This document shows, one piece after another, positions 32,725 to 41,649 of a stretch of DNA of 64,000 nt. A program made the position numbers and the translations under genes. The DNA comes from Psychrobacillus mangrovi. GTDB lineage: Bacteria > Bacillota > Bacilli > Bacillales_A > Planococcaceae. The stretch lies in NCBI RefSeq assembly GCF_037104765.1, contig NZ_JBAWSY010000001.1, positions 580,665 through 644,664 of the forward strand. Direction: 5' to 3'. The first letter of the stretch is position 1. Every line of letters starts with the position of its first letter. The notes beneath the pieces are model-generated. The model was given only the letters and a program-made list of their open reading frames with translations. It was not told the origin of the DNA and did no database searches.

Positions 32725-34743
32725 TTATTTTTTTAAAATAATAGTATCTACAGGTACTAAATATCCATTGCTAATTAATTCATCAACGTCAGGAACGAAA
32801 ATCTGAGGTAATTCTCCTTTTCCAAATTGCGGATTTGCTTTTGTAATACCGAATGCGGCATCGATATCAATATTTACTTTATACCCTTGCATAGTCCCTC
32901 TATATCCATGTATTGCATTTTTTTCAACCTGTAAGCCTTCAAAAATTTTAGTTGCATCTTTATAAGATCTCTCTATAGCCGATATTGTTGTAAAATACCC
33001 AGTCCCATTAGGTTCACCTCTATATATAATTTTATCTTTCTTAATGACTATGTCTTTATATTTATCAACCCCTGGATATTTCCCTGAACCTTGCCAACTT
33101 TGAGCGATTTCTGATGGAGACTTCGATCCACCCTTTGTGTTAATTTTTTGTTCATCTAGGATTGTACTATTAGTTCCACTTACTTCCTTATTACCGATAC
33201 CCTTAGGGATTCCTTCATCAGTTTTCGACGATCGATTCACTGCATCTACAATAGATTTGTCATTTAACATCTTCTGCACAGACTTAGCTATAGGTACTGA
33301 CATTGAAACTAATGGATCAAGTGCTGCACCGGCACCAACATTCAAACCTAGCTCCAAAGCATTTTGTTCCCAACTTGTGTCTTCTGGATTTAGTAACTCA
33401 CGACCTCCGACCTCAACTCCAGACATAACACCGCCAACTGCAGCACCTTCTTTAGCAAATTGTACTAAATTGCGTGCAGAAACCCCAGTTGTAAGTCCTT
33501 TCGCACCTAATGCTGTACCTCTAATAGCTTTTACAGTTCCAACCCCAGGGACTAAATAGCCTAGCATATCAGCTAAAATGTCCGTACCTCCACCCTCACC
33601 AAACTTTCGTTGAGATTGGAAAGGCGAAACTACACCTGTAACGTTCTTCTCCAGTTGTGCAGGTAGACCTAAAAGAGCTGAATTAGTTGTTCTATGTGAA
33701 AAGCGTTGCACGTTTTCAAAAATTTTAGATTGTCTAGGAGCTATTTTTTCTGCTTCTCCCATCATTTTTGAACCAAAGTCGCCTGTAAAGAATGAAGGAA
33801 TAGAACTTATAGCACCTATACCTAAGTCAGCTAAGTCCTGAAGAATATTACTATTTTTCTTGACGTTTACTTTTTCTTGTTCAGCCCCATTTCCCTCTGG
33901 TCTTGGACATGATAGTGCAATCATATCAGTACCAACAAAAGGACTTTGTATGTTAATAAAACCACCATAGCCAAATTGAATTGGACGCGCTCCAGCTAAA
34001 AATGTTTGTAACATGGTCGTCATCTGACTTTCAATATCTAATATGGTGGAAAGTCTGGCAATCGAAGTTGTACGATACACCAAATCTGTCTTTAATTTAT
34101 TTTTAGAAGTCAATCCTGTCCAATTTTCTGTTTGAAAATGGATTTCCGTAAGTCCAGACTCAAAGATTCTCTCTAAATCCGCAAGCCAATTTTCCATAGT
34201 CTGCATATCTTGCTCAATAGGCATCAGTGCGGTCGTCTGGCTCGAATCGAATTCGTGAAGCTGCGTGACCGTGTCATCACGTTTCCTCTTAGAATTAATG
34301 ACTCCCTCCTGCACTCCGCTATCATCTAAGTGGGGTAGCCCGACAATGTCGCTTACCTGATCCATGATACTGTTAGTTTCATCAGTCAAACTAGCTGTCA
34401 GCTGGCCGATAAGCGTAAGTCCTTGTTCCAGCTCACCTTCTAGGAATTGTTCTAGTATGTGGCCTGCCGAATCAGGTTCGAGTGAGTTAAGAGCAGCCTC
34501 CATCTGGTGAAGAACTTGTTTGAAATTCTCGGAGAACAATTGGAAATATTGAAGAAATGGCAAATGGCACTCTCCATAAAAGGAGCGAATGGCATTCCCT
34601 CCCTCGCCTTTCAATTGATCCTCCATCTGTACGAGTCCATCGACTGCACGATGGATTGCTTCTATTTCACTTCGTAGCCTGTCAAGCATAGTAATATTCC
34701 GCTGTAGCCCATCTTGAAATAAATCTACGTCCAACACTTTCAT
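32725..34743 (-). CDS. LXG-domain polymorphic toxin with unassigned, possibly TNT-like C-terminal domain
   Basis: Predicted type VII (Esx/Yuk) secreted antibacterial effector, 672 residues from ATG 34743 (MKVLDVDLFQDGLQRN; GAGG 8 nt upstream). The helical LXG domain spans about 1-205 (LRSEIEAIHRAVDGLV, EGGNAIRSFYGECHLPF). A glycine/alanine-rich middle (about 300-480) follows. The toxin domain (about 555-672) contains PGVDKYKDIVIKKDKIIYRG, GYFTT, FEGLQVEKN and NPQFGKGELPQIFVPD, ending ELISNGYLVPVDTIILKK. The order Arg/Gly strand, phenylalanine strand, FG...Q near the end recalls TNT-type NAD glycohydrolases, but this is only a resemblance. No secretion machinery or LXG partner gene is visible in the window. 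Confidence 0.85.
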   Translation of the reverse strand: MKVLDVDLFQDGLQRNITMLDRLRSEIEAIHRAVDGLVQMEDQLKGEGGNAIRSFYGECHLPFLQYFQLFSENFKQVLHQMEAALNSLEPDSAGHILEQFLEGELEQGLTLIGQLTASLTDETNSIMDQVSDIVGLPHLDDSGVQEGVINSKRKRDDTVTQLHEFDSSQTTALMPIEQDMQTMENWLADLERIFESGLTEIHFQTENWTGLTSKNKLKTDLVYRTTSIARLSTILDIESQMTTMLQTFLAGARPIQFGYGGFINIQSPFVGTDMIALSCPRPEGNGAEQEKVNVKKNSNILQDLADLGIGAISSIPSFFTGDFGSKMMGEAEKIAPRQSKIFENVQRFSHRTTNSALLGLPAQLEKNVTGVVSPFQSQRKFGEGGGTDILADMLGYLVPGVGTVKAIRGTALGAKGLTTGVSARNLVQFAKEGAAVGGVMSGVEVGGRELLNPEDTSWEQNALELGLNVGAGAALDPLVSMSVPIAKSVQKMLNDKSIVDAVNRSSKTDEGIPKGIGNKEVSGTNSTILDEQKINTKGGSKSPSEIAQSWQGSGKYPGVDKYKDIVIKKDKIIYRGEPNGTGYFTTISAIERSYKDATKIFEGLQVEKNAIHGYRGTMQGYKVNIDIDAAFGITKANPQFGKGELPQIFVPDVDELISNGYLVPVDTIILKK

Positions 34744-34996
34744 AGGCATTGCCTCATCATTGACCTAGAATCAACTACTTTTGAATAAAACCCATAATCC
34801 CTATTGTTCAATATTGCCCCACAGGTGAACATTCTTCTCCTCCTCCTCTAGCAACCTATCAATAGTTATAATATTCCATTTTTCCATAGAAAGGTAAAGT
34901 GAGAAGTTGTAATTTTCTTAAAAATAAACTTATGCAATAAGTTTTAAAAATTTGTTCGTGACTCTTAAACTATTATAAAAGGGGTTTAACGGTTAT
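34735..34996 (-). repeat. LXG leader, copy 1
   Basis: The toxin's upstream region matches 47,643-47,901 over most of its length: CGTGACTCTTA near the far end, CCTATCAATAGTTATAATAT in the middle, and the GATGAGGCA ribosome site. Within it, 34801-34917 is an open stretch whose translation NFSLYLSMEKWNIITIDRLL is preserved in the other copy, hinting at an eroded upstream gene. A perfect palindrome AAACTTAT-GCA-ATAAGTTT is at 34926-34944. I see no other gene in 34,744-35,267. Confidence 0.7.
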
Positions 34997-35267
34997 TTAG
35001 TAGGAGTTAAGACGAGGGGTCTTGCCAATGCCAAAAGGAGTATTTAGTAATTATTCTTATGATTATAATTCATTTAGTATGAATCCTTTTTGAATAAATG
35101 CTTGAACTTTTAGTCAATACAGTTAAAAAACAGTTAAACGATTTTATAACATTTCTATCTATTACATTCAATAATTAATAGCGGATATTATAGTTATATA
35201 ATATACTAAATAAGGCTTATACATAGCATACCAATATAAGACTATTTACCAAAAATGAGAGATTATT

Positions 35268-36344
35268 ATGAAGAAATTATTATTTATCGTATTGGCAGTT
35301 GTAATTATCGGCACTAGTTTACAACTACCTTTAGCCAATGCCGAAGCTGCTTCAATTTCTAGAGTTGAATCTTTTTTGAAAACAGCAGAGCAACATGCAG
35401 GTGCTCTTAAGTGGCAAAGTTCGTATGAAATAACGAAGGAAATAAAATATCCAGATATGACTGTTTTTAACTTAACTAAAAATGCTTACTGGAAAGCTTA
35501 TTTTGAAATTGAAAAATTAAGTGAGAATGACAAGGCTAAGTTTGAAAAACGATTACATGAAAATGTTGGTATTCATCTTTCACGAACAACATCATATATC
35601 GATGCAATTACTTCTGGCAATAAAATTGCGAATTTAACAAATCAATACAACACCTTATATGCTTCAACGCCAACATCCAATATGACAGTACAAAAGTACC
35701 ATGATTTATCGACTGAGATTCGGAAACAAGCTCAGATTCTTTATCACGTTTACGGAAAATCAACCCGAGAGGCAATTTTAGCTAAATATAAAAAGCCTGG
35801 TGAGAAGGCACTTCTAGCTTCTAAATATGTAATTTCTTCAAAGATTCATTTAAATTATTTAGATAGCTTAATTGCTAATAAAGCAACTCAAAGCAAAGTA
35901 GAGGCAAATGTAGCTAAATTTTTCGATATGCAAGATATGATAAAAAACGAGGAAATTGCTGCTGATCTATATACAACTTATTATGAAATTATTAGAAAGG
36001 ATTCAAACTTCTTAGCACAAGAAAAAGAAATAATCGAGTTCTTCAAAAAATCAACAGAATATACAAATACAGAAGATGTTGAGTCCCTTTTAGGTCTTTA
36101 TAGCCAAGACTTTCCTGATTACTTGTTTCTAAAAAATGACATGGAAACTACATTTAAAGACTTTGACTTAAGGTACGAGACACTAGGTATCGAAACTCAT
36201 TTTGTTATTGATGGTATGGCACTTGTGAGTCATAATGAAGTGGAAACAGAACAAAATGAAAGCTTTGAATATAATCTAACTTATCTATTAGAAAAGGATG
36301 CAACTGGAAATTGGCAATTTCTCGATCTAATAGAATTTGAATAA
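35268..36344 (+). CDS. Secreted helical protein with NTF2-like C-terminal domain
   Basis: A 358-residue protein with a signal peptide (1-27, cleavage near ANA-EA), so it is exported. Residues about 30-240 are helical and resemble S-layer-type SbsC helical repeats: FNLTKNAYWKAYFEIEKLSE, HLSRTTSYIDAITSGNKIAN. Residues about 255-355 look like an NTF2/SnoaL-type alpha-beta domain (EDVESLLGLYSQDFPDYLFL ... GNWQFLDLIEF). No membrane anchor, sortase motif or SLH domain is seen. It is divergent from the LXG toxin and has its own terminator. Function unknown; a cell-surface role is an inference. Confidence 0.75.
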   Translation: MKKLLFIVLAVVIIGTSLQLPLANAEAASISRVESFLKTAEQHAGALKWQSSYEITKEIKYPDMTVFNLTKNAYWKAYFEIEKLSENDKAKFEKRLHENVGIHLSRTTSYIDAITSGNKIANLTNQYNTLYASTPTSNMTVQKYHDLSTEIRKQAQILYHVYGKSTREAILAKYKKPGEKALLASKYVISSKIHLNYLDSLIANKATQSKVEANVAKFFDMQDMIKNEEIAADLYTTYYEIIRKDSNFLAQEKEIIEFFKKSTEYTNTEDVESLLGLYSQDFPDYLFLKNDMETTFKDFDLRYETLGIETHFVIDGMALVSHNEVETEQNESFEYNLTYLLEKDATGNWQFLDLIEFE

Positions 36345-36371
36345 ATTTCTTATACACGATTAGCAACATTT

Positions 36372-36417
36372 AAACTGCAGTAATACTCCTAGAAATTCGG
36401 GTAGCTGTAGTTTTTTT
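36372..36417 (+). terminator. Terminator of the secreted NTF2-like protein gene
   Basis: AAACTGCAG (36372-36380) pairs with CTGTAGTTT and is followed by a T run to 36417. The rest of 36,418-36,635 shows no gene. Confidence 0.75.
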
Positions 36418-36635
36418 ATGGCAATTTTTTAGGTGTAATTGTACGTGACAGTTAATTAAATTCTATCTTGTTTACTCGTATGTATATTTAAGTATTATGA
36501 GTAAAGAATAAAATGTTAATAATGCTTTACTTCCATTGGAAGCGATAGATACATTTAAAGTAGACGTGTATTAAAAACATTCAAAATGTATACATTGGTT
36601 GATTGCGAAACTCTCTTGTTAATAGATAAGGTGAA

Positions 36636-36677
36636 ACCAGGTAAAAGGTGAGCTAATACACTCACCTTTCATGTACT
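36636..36677 (-). terminator. Hairpin after the 56-residue small gene
   Basis: AAAGGTGAG (36644-36652), loop CTAATACA, CTCACCTTT (36661-36669), extended by AAACCAG/CTGGTTT arms that begin at the gene's stop codon. There is no strong T run. Confidence 0.5.
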
Positions 36678-36680
36678 GGT

Positions 36681-36851
36681 TTAATCCCTTTTTTTAGGTT
36701 TATTTTTATTAATTTCTTTCGTCACCTTATTTTTAGATATAGCGATAAATTCTTCAGCAATTTCTTCGTCGGGATTATTCGTAGGATTTTTATACAGTTC
36801 GAAACTATTATGCGTTCTAACATTAATTGTCTTATTGTTATTTTTACTCAT
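36681..36851 (-). CDS. Small hydrophilic protein (56 residues)
   Basis: ATG 36851 follows an ideal AGGAGGTGAATATCC site and opens a 56-codon frame, MSKNNNKTINVRTHNSFELY to KPKKRD. It is very rich in Asn, Lys and acidic residues and lacks hydrophobic segments. A hairpin follows the stop directly. The strong ribosome site and clean hairpin indicate a real gene despite its size. I recognise no family. Its N-terminus and composition are reminiscent of the 46-residue plus-strand gene at 38742-38882. Confidence 0.6.
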   Translation of the reverse strand: MSKNNNKTINVRTHNSFELYKNPTNNPDEEIAEEFIAISKNKVTKEINKNKPKKRD

Positions 36852-36931
36852 GGATATTCACCTCCTAGAGTCTAATTTGCTCTATATAAAGGTTTTTATT
36901 CTAACTGAGTCAGTGTATTAACTCATTGGAA

Positions 36932-36957
36932 CTCGTTACCACTTGGAATGAATTTGC
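36932..36957. repeat. Inverted repeat, right copy
   Basis: CTCGTTACCACTTGGAATGAATTTGC, the near-exact inverse of 30563-30589. The rest of 36,852-37,196 contains only AT-rich DNA and an additional hairpin (AATCCA...TGGATT, 37142-37177). Confidence 0.6.
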
Positions 36958-37196
36958 CTATCATTCAAATTCTTCTTTGCTAAAACGTCTATTATACAAT
37001 TAAGTGCTTTCTAGTTAACTTTATAAGCTTCACTGAGTAAAAAAAGAACTCGATAAATATCCATCTTTAGCTTGCCCTTGCGTGAAGACTCATATATATA
37101 TCCTACAAGGTTCAATTTTTAACCTCATGTTACATAATAAAAATCCACTTTTGAATAAAAAATAATCAAAATGGATTCTTTTACTGTGATAACAAT

Positions 37197-37230
37197 AAGA
37201 CTTGCCTTTTAAAGGACAAGTCTTTTATTT
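37197..37230 (-). terminator. Terminator of the M48 peptidase gene
   Basis: AAGACTTG (37197-37204), CCTTTTAAAGG self-pairing centre, CAAGTCTT (37217-37224). T-rich on both sides, so possibly bidirectional. Confidence 0.7.
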
Positions 37231-37242
37231 TATAGTCTTTGC

Positions 37243-38529
37243 TCATTCTTTTGTTCTTGTTTCATTGGCTACATTAATAATTCTTTCTAGCATTGTCGGA
37301 TGGGAATATCGAAACCATTTTACGAGGAGTGGTGGATTCACTTCATTTAATCCAGCTTTCGTAAGTTCTTGAAAAGTGCTCACAGCAGCACTTGGGTCTG
37401 CCACTAATTGTAGTGCATATTCATCAGCTCTAGTTTCTTGATACCTAGAAATATAATTTGAAAGTGGACTAGAAGCGAATAATAGAAAGGATGTAATTAG
37501 GAAAAACAATGGTAACGAGTGAATAGCATTTATCCGTTTTATTTTTAATCCACGTCCAAAGCGTGCGATGATCCAAGGCATTAATTTCGCTGTTAACCAA
37601 AGCCCCAAAATTGTAGTTAAGATATAACCTGCTATTCCGAAATATATATGTTTCTCCACATAATGTCCCATTTCATGTGCCATAATGAAGAGAATTTCAC
37701 TTTCTGATAAGCGGTTTAATGTCGTATCCCATAATACGATTCTTGAATTACTACCGATTCCCGTTACATAGGCATTTAGCGCATTTGTCTTTTCTGTCAT
37801 AATCACTTCATACACATGATTGGCTGGAATATTTGCTTGCTCAGCCAATGTGAGAATTTTCGTCTCTAATTCTTTATTCGTTAGCGGATAGAAATCATTG
37901 TATAGTGGGTCGATTACTACTGGTTGAATGAACATAAGGAAAATGGAGAACGGAATCATTAATAACCCAGCATTTATCCACCATTTCTTTGGGTTCTTAT
38001 TAATAAGCCAATAAAGAACCGTCACAATCACTAATGTCGTACCAAAGCTAATCCAAAATCCTATGACATTATCCCGCATCCAGGAGGTGAAAATTTGGGT
38101 GCTGATCCCGTAGCTTTTGCTTAAGAAATAACTGTAATAGTCTAAAGGGAATAAAACGATAAATATAAAAAGAGAAAGCAAAAATAAATAGACTGCGTTT
38201 TGCAAAATTGCCGATTTGTTTTTCATCGGAATCCAACTTTCAAACGCTTGAGAAAGTCCAGTAATTAATATAAATAAATAGACAAGCCACTCGAACGGTG
38301 TTGCTACAAAAAAGAGGAAATTCTTTATTTTTGAATACTCCTCACTAAGGTACAGTTCATGCTCCGACATAAAAACATGCGGATCTGCAACTGTCCCTTT
38401 CAAGGATTCAGGTATTCCCCCACTATTACTATGAAAAATATATACATACATCACGAATACATATACTCCAAATAACAAAAGTGCGGTAATTCCGTATTTT
38501 TTTACCAAATCCACTTCACCTCCATACAC
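37243..38529 (-). CDS. M48-family membrane zinc metallopeptidase (Ste24/YhfN-like)
   Basis: A polytopic membrane protease of up to 428 residues resembling CAAX-protease-type M48 enzymes such as Bacillus YhfN. It has the zinc motif HEMGH at 285-289, the third ligand region ETRADEYA near 373-380, and about six hydrophobic segments (15-31, 72-92, 110-130, 155-175, 185-205, 295-315, 335-355). The ORF opens at GTG 38529, but GGAGG lies just inside it; the true start is probably TTG 38508 (MVKKYGITALLLFG). Substrate unknown; the family acts in membrane protein quality control. Confidence 0.88.
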   Translation of the reverse strand: MYGGEVDLVKKYGITALLLFGVYVFVMYVYIFHSNSGGIPESLKGTVADPHVFMSEHELYLSEEYSKIKNFLFFVATPFEWLVYLFILITGLSQAFESWIPMKNKSAILQNAVYLFLLSLFIFIVLFPLDYYSYFLSKSYGISTQIFTSWMRDNVIGFWISFGTTLVIVTVLYWLINKNPKKWWINAGLLMIPFSIFLMFIQPVVIDPLYNDFYPLTNKELETKILTLAEQANIPANHVYEVIMTEKTNALNAYVTGIGSNSRIVLWDTTLNRLSESEILFIMAHEMGHYVEKHIYFGIAGYILTTILGLWLTAKLMPWIIARFGRGLKIKRINAIHSLPLFFLITSFLLFASSPLSNYISRYQETRADEYALQLVADPSAAVSTFQELTKAGLNEVNPPLLVKWFRYSHPTMLERIINVANETRTKE

Positions 38530-38741
38530 TCTTTCTTACATTAAGTGTAATCAGAAAAAAGAAAGATAGAACCAACTATAGTGATCAGTTATTTGTAGGC
38601 AAACTCAAATTCCTTAACCAGCCTATTAAAAATTTTTACTTAATGAATCAGTCCAATTTCATTAAAGAATTGCAAAGAACTAATCATTTTGAATAAGACC
38701 ATCTATACTGAGCACATTAAACTCTAGGAGGTGACGATACC

Positions 38742-38882
38742 ATGTCAAATAAAAGTAAACCAAACTTTAAGAAGAAAGAACCTAATTCACGAAAGGACAA
38801 TCGTGAAGAATTTGCAGAAGATTTAGATCTAAACCAAACTAAACGTAAAAACGAGCAACAAAATAACCAACAGAATCGATAA
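38742..38882 (+). CDS. Small hydrophilic protein (46 residues)
   Basis: ATG 38742 is preceded by CTAGGAGGTGACGATACC and opens a 46-codon frame, MSNKSKPNFKKKEPNSRKDN to EQQNNQQNR. It is highly charged, Lys/Asn/Gln-rich and cysteine-free, the sort of composition seen in small spore or stress proteins. A strong bidirectional terminator follows 80 nt after the stop. No family recognised. Confidence 0.6.
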   Translation: MSNKSKPNFKKKEPNSRKDNREEFAEDLDLNQTKRKNEQQNNQQNR

Positions 38883-38962
38883 TACAGCTATTAACATAAA
38901 TTCAACGATAATACGATTTAAATAATTCAGTTATTTCCCCTTAAGACTCATCCATATTATGC

Positions 38963-39008
38963 ACAAAAAAGATGACGCATCCCTCTAGGACTGTGTCATC
39001 TTTTTTGT
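38963..39008. terminator. Bidirectional terminator
   Basis: AAAAAAGATGACGCA, loop, TGTGTCATCTTTTTT: T runs on either strand. It separates the small plus-strand gene from the glycogen operon end. Confidence 0.85.
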
Positions 39009-39034
39009 GATTGGAAACCCTTAATTTAAGGATC

Positions 39035-39073
39035 CATAAAAAGAATGGTTCTCAACAATTTGAAAACCATTCT
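39035..39073 (-). terminator. Terminator of the glycogen operon
   Basis: AGAATGGTT (39042-39050) pairs with AACCATTCT (39065-39073), with T-rich sequence on the minus-strand side. It lies directly after the glgA stop. Confidence 0.8.
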
Positions 39074-39076
39074 ATT

Positions 39077-40510
39077 TTATTTATCAGATTTCAGGAGTTC
39101 ATACAATTTGAGGTATTGTTGCGAAGATGATGACCAGCTAAAGTCGAGACCCATTGCGTGCTCTACTAAGTTCCTCCATTTGTTAGGATGTAAGCGAAAA
39201 AGTGCAACTGCTCGCTCAATTGTATACAGCAATTCGTGGGCATTATAATTAGCAAAGCTGAATCCATTTCCTTCTTCGGTTAATTCATTATAAGGTATAA
39301 CCGTATCCTTTAGACCACCTGTTTCACGAACTAGCGGCAAGGTTCCATAGCGAAGTGCAAGCAATTGCCCAATGCCACATGGTTCAAATTGTGATGGCAT
39401 TAGAAAAAGATCAGAACCGGCATAAATTCTCCGTGCCAATGCTTCATCAAAATAAAGGTTGGCTGAAACTTTTTGGGGAAAAATTTTTTCAAAATATCTG
39501 AATGCCTCCTCATACTGCTGATCGCCTGTACCCAATAAAACAAATTGGACATTCAAACCGATGATTTCATGGAAGACATGTAAAATCAAATCTATACCTT
39601 TTTGATCGACTAGTCTTGTAACCATAGCAATTATTGGGATATCAGCGTTAATAGGAAGCCCAAGTGTTTCCTGGAGGTGCTTTTTATTTACATACTTCCC
39701 CTTATAATCGTCGTATGGAATGAACAAATTTTCATCACGTTTAGGATCATAGGAGTCATTGTCAATACCGTTCACGATTCCTTGAAGATCAGCGCCTCTT
39801 TTTCGTAAAAACCCATCAAGTCTTTCACCATAATAGGGAGACTGTATTTCGTATGCATAGGTTGAACTAACAGTTGTCACGGAATCAGCAAAGGCCAGTC
39901 CTCCTTTGAGGTAACTGACATCCCCATAAAACTCTAAAGCGTCCATATGAAAATAAAGCTCGCTTATATCCAGTAAATCAGAAAGCACTGATTTAGGATA
40001 TACACCTTGGTAGCGTAAATTATGAATGGTAAAGACAGTTTTGATTCCTCGATAATATGGGTTATTTTCATAATTGGCCTTCAACTGAACAGGAATCAAC
40101 CCTGTTTGCCAATCATGGCAGTGGATAATATCGGGCCGTTCCTCTAAATGCGGTAAAGCCTCCAGCACGGCTCGCGAAAAGAAAGCGAAACGCTCACCAT
40201 CATCCCCAAAACCATAACTGCCATGCCTTTTAAAATAATATTCGTTATCGAGAAAGTATACTGTTATCCCTTGATAATTAATTTTTTCTATACCGCAAAA
40301 TTGACGTCTCCAGCCTACAGGCACTTCAATGCTTTTGATCCATTGCATTTGTTCTTTAAAATGTAATGGAAGGTCGTCATATTTCGGTAGTACCACGCTA
40401 ACGTTTGCTCCCTTTTTATGTAAAGCTTGAGGCAAGGCGCCAATAACATCACCCAGTCCCCCGGTCTTTATAAATGGGGCGCACTCTGAGGCTGCAAATA
40501 AAACATTCAT
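39077..40510 (-). CDS. glgA: Glycogen synthase (ADP-glucose)
   Basis: GT5 glucosyltransferase extending alpha-1,4-glucan from ADP-glucose. The 477-residue GT-B protein has the N-terminal substrate loop KTGGLGD at 15-21, the AMVTRLVDQKGIDLI hinge and the C-terminal SQFEPCGIGQLLALRYG motif. It is the last gene of glgB-glgC-glgD-glgA, 17 nt after glgD. Length is standard. Confidence 0.96.
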   Translation of the reverse strand: MNVLFAASECAPFIKTGGLGDVIGALPQALHKKGANVSVVLPKYDDLPLHFKEQMQWIKSIEVPVGWRRQFCGIEKINYQGITVYFLDNEYYFKRHGSYGFGDDGERFAFFSRAVLEALPHLEERPDIIHCHDWQTGLIPVQLKANYENNPYYRGIKTVFTIHNLRYQGVYPKSVLSDLLDISELYFHMDALEFYGDVSYLKGGLAFADSVTTVSSTYAYEIQSPYYGERLDGFLRKRGADLQGIVNGIDNDSYDPKRDENLFIPYDDYKGKYVNKKHLQETLGLPINADIPIIAMVTRLVDQKGIDLILHVFHEIIGLNVQFVLLGTGDQQYEEAFRYFEKIFPQKVSANLYFDEALARRIYAGSDLFLMPSQFEPCGIGQLLALRYGTLPLVRETGGLKDTVIPYNELTEEGNGFSFANYNAHELLYTIERAVALFRLHPNKWRNLVEHAMGLDFSWSSSSQQYLKLYELLKSDK

Positions 40511-40527
40511 GCTGGTGTACCTCCAGT

Positions 40528-41634
40528 TTAAACTACTTCCTCTTTTTTGATCACCATCGGCTTATTTCTCGCCGTTATGATTTGATCCCTAGTAATGATT
40601 ACTTGTTTATCAGTAATCACATTTTCGACATGTGCTCCCTCTTCAATATCACCCTTTTGCATAATGATACTGTTTTTAACTACTGCACCTTTTTTTACTT
40701 TTACTCCTCTGAAAATAATACTATTTTCGACGGTGCCTTCAATAATACATCCATTGGCAATTAAAGAATTAGACACCTTAGAGGAATTTGTGAATTCGGC
40801 AGGTGCTTCATGTTTAATTTTCGTGAAAACTTCCCATGAATCATAAAAATAGTTACGAAGAATTTCTGGATTAAGAAATTCCATATTACTAGCATGGTAT
40901 GTTTCTAGGGAATGAATGAATGGCATATAACCCGTGAACTGGTACCCTTGCACTTTTAGATTTATCAAATTTGCTTTAACAATATCTTTCAAAAAATCAT
41001 ATTCATCATAATCTATACAATTCATTATTAAATCTATTAATAATTGTTTTTTAATCACATATGTTTCCAAACATATATGATCACCTTTCTTAGGTGATGT
41101 ATAAAAGTTAATATCACGGACTTCACCGTTTGTATCAAGTGAAATTTGATGATATATTGGTCTTTTCACTGATACCCCATCATAATCCTTATACAGAACT
41201 GTAATATCAGCTTCATTACTTTCGTGTTCTTTAATCACATCGTTAAAGTCTATTTTACAAATATGATGACCAGGAGCAATAATTACTGTATCTGCAGTTG
41301 CCCGTTGGAAAAATTCTAAATGATCATAGAACTGCTGTAAATCTCCTCTGATTTTTTCATCAGGATGAATCGAAGGAAGAATGAATAGACCTTGTGAACG
41401 ATGATCGAGATCCCATTCCTTTCCAGAACCTAGATGATCCATCAACGATCGATATTTATCTTTTGTGAAAATGGCAACTTTACTTACGGAAACGTTCATA
41501 AAGTTTGACATAGTGAAATCAATCATCCGATAGCGTCCGCCAAATGGTATGGAGGCCAGGCAACGATGATGGGTCAATTCTTTTAAAATGGGTCTTTCAT
41601 TTACAAGATTAATTACACCCAATACATTCCTCAT
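40528..41634 (-). CDS. glgD: GlgD, regulatory subunit of ADP-glucose pyrophosphorylase
   Basis: A 368-residue GlgC paralogue: nucleotidyltransferase-like domain (1-240), then a left-handed beta-helix with VSNSLIANGCIIEG hexapeptides. It lacks the GGQGSRLGxLT loop found in GlgC, having VINLVNERPILKELTHHR instead, as expected for the non-catalytic partner in Firmicutes. AGGAGGTAACTTAT precedes the ATG. It lies 15 nt after glgC. Confidence 0.94.
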   Translation of the reverse strand: MRNVLGVINLVNERPILKELTHHRCLASIPFGGRYRMIDFTMSNFMNVSVSKVAIFTKDKYRSLMDHLGSGKEWDLDHRSQGLFILPSIHPDEKIRGDLQQFYDHLEFFQRATADTVIIAPGHHICKIDFNDVIKEHESNEADITVLYKDYDGVSVKRPIYHQISLDTNGEVRDINFYTSPKKGDHICLETYVIKKQLLIDLIMNCIDYDEYDFLKDIVKANLINLKVQGYQFTGYMPFIHSLETYHASNMEFLNPEILRNYFYDSWEVFTKIKHEAPAEFTNSSKVSNSLIANGCIIEGTVENSIIFRGVKVKKGAVVKNSIIMQKGDIEEGAHVENVITDKQVIITRDQIITARNKPMVIKKEEVV

Positions 41635-41649
41635 ATAAGTTACCTCCTA

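Noticed and set aside
33137..33559. Plus-strand frame of 140 codons
   Set aside because: It is antisense to the LXG toxin linker, has a low-complexity Pro/Ser/Thr-rich product, and lacks a ribosome site.
32177..37010. 16-bp exact direct repeat TACAATTAAGTGCTTT at 32177 and 36995
   Set aside because: In AT-rich DNA a single 16-bp match over this span is close to chance, and flanks do not align.
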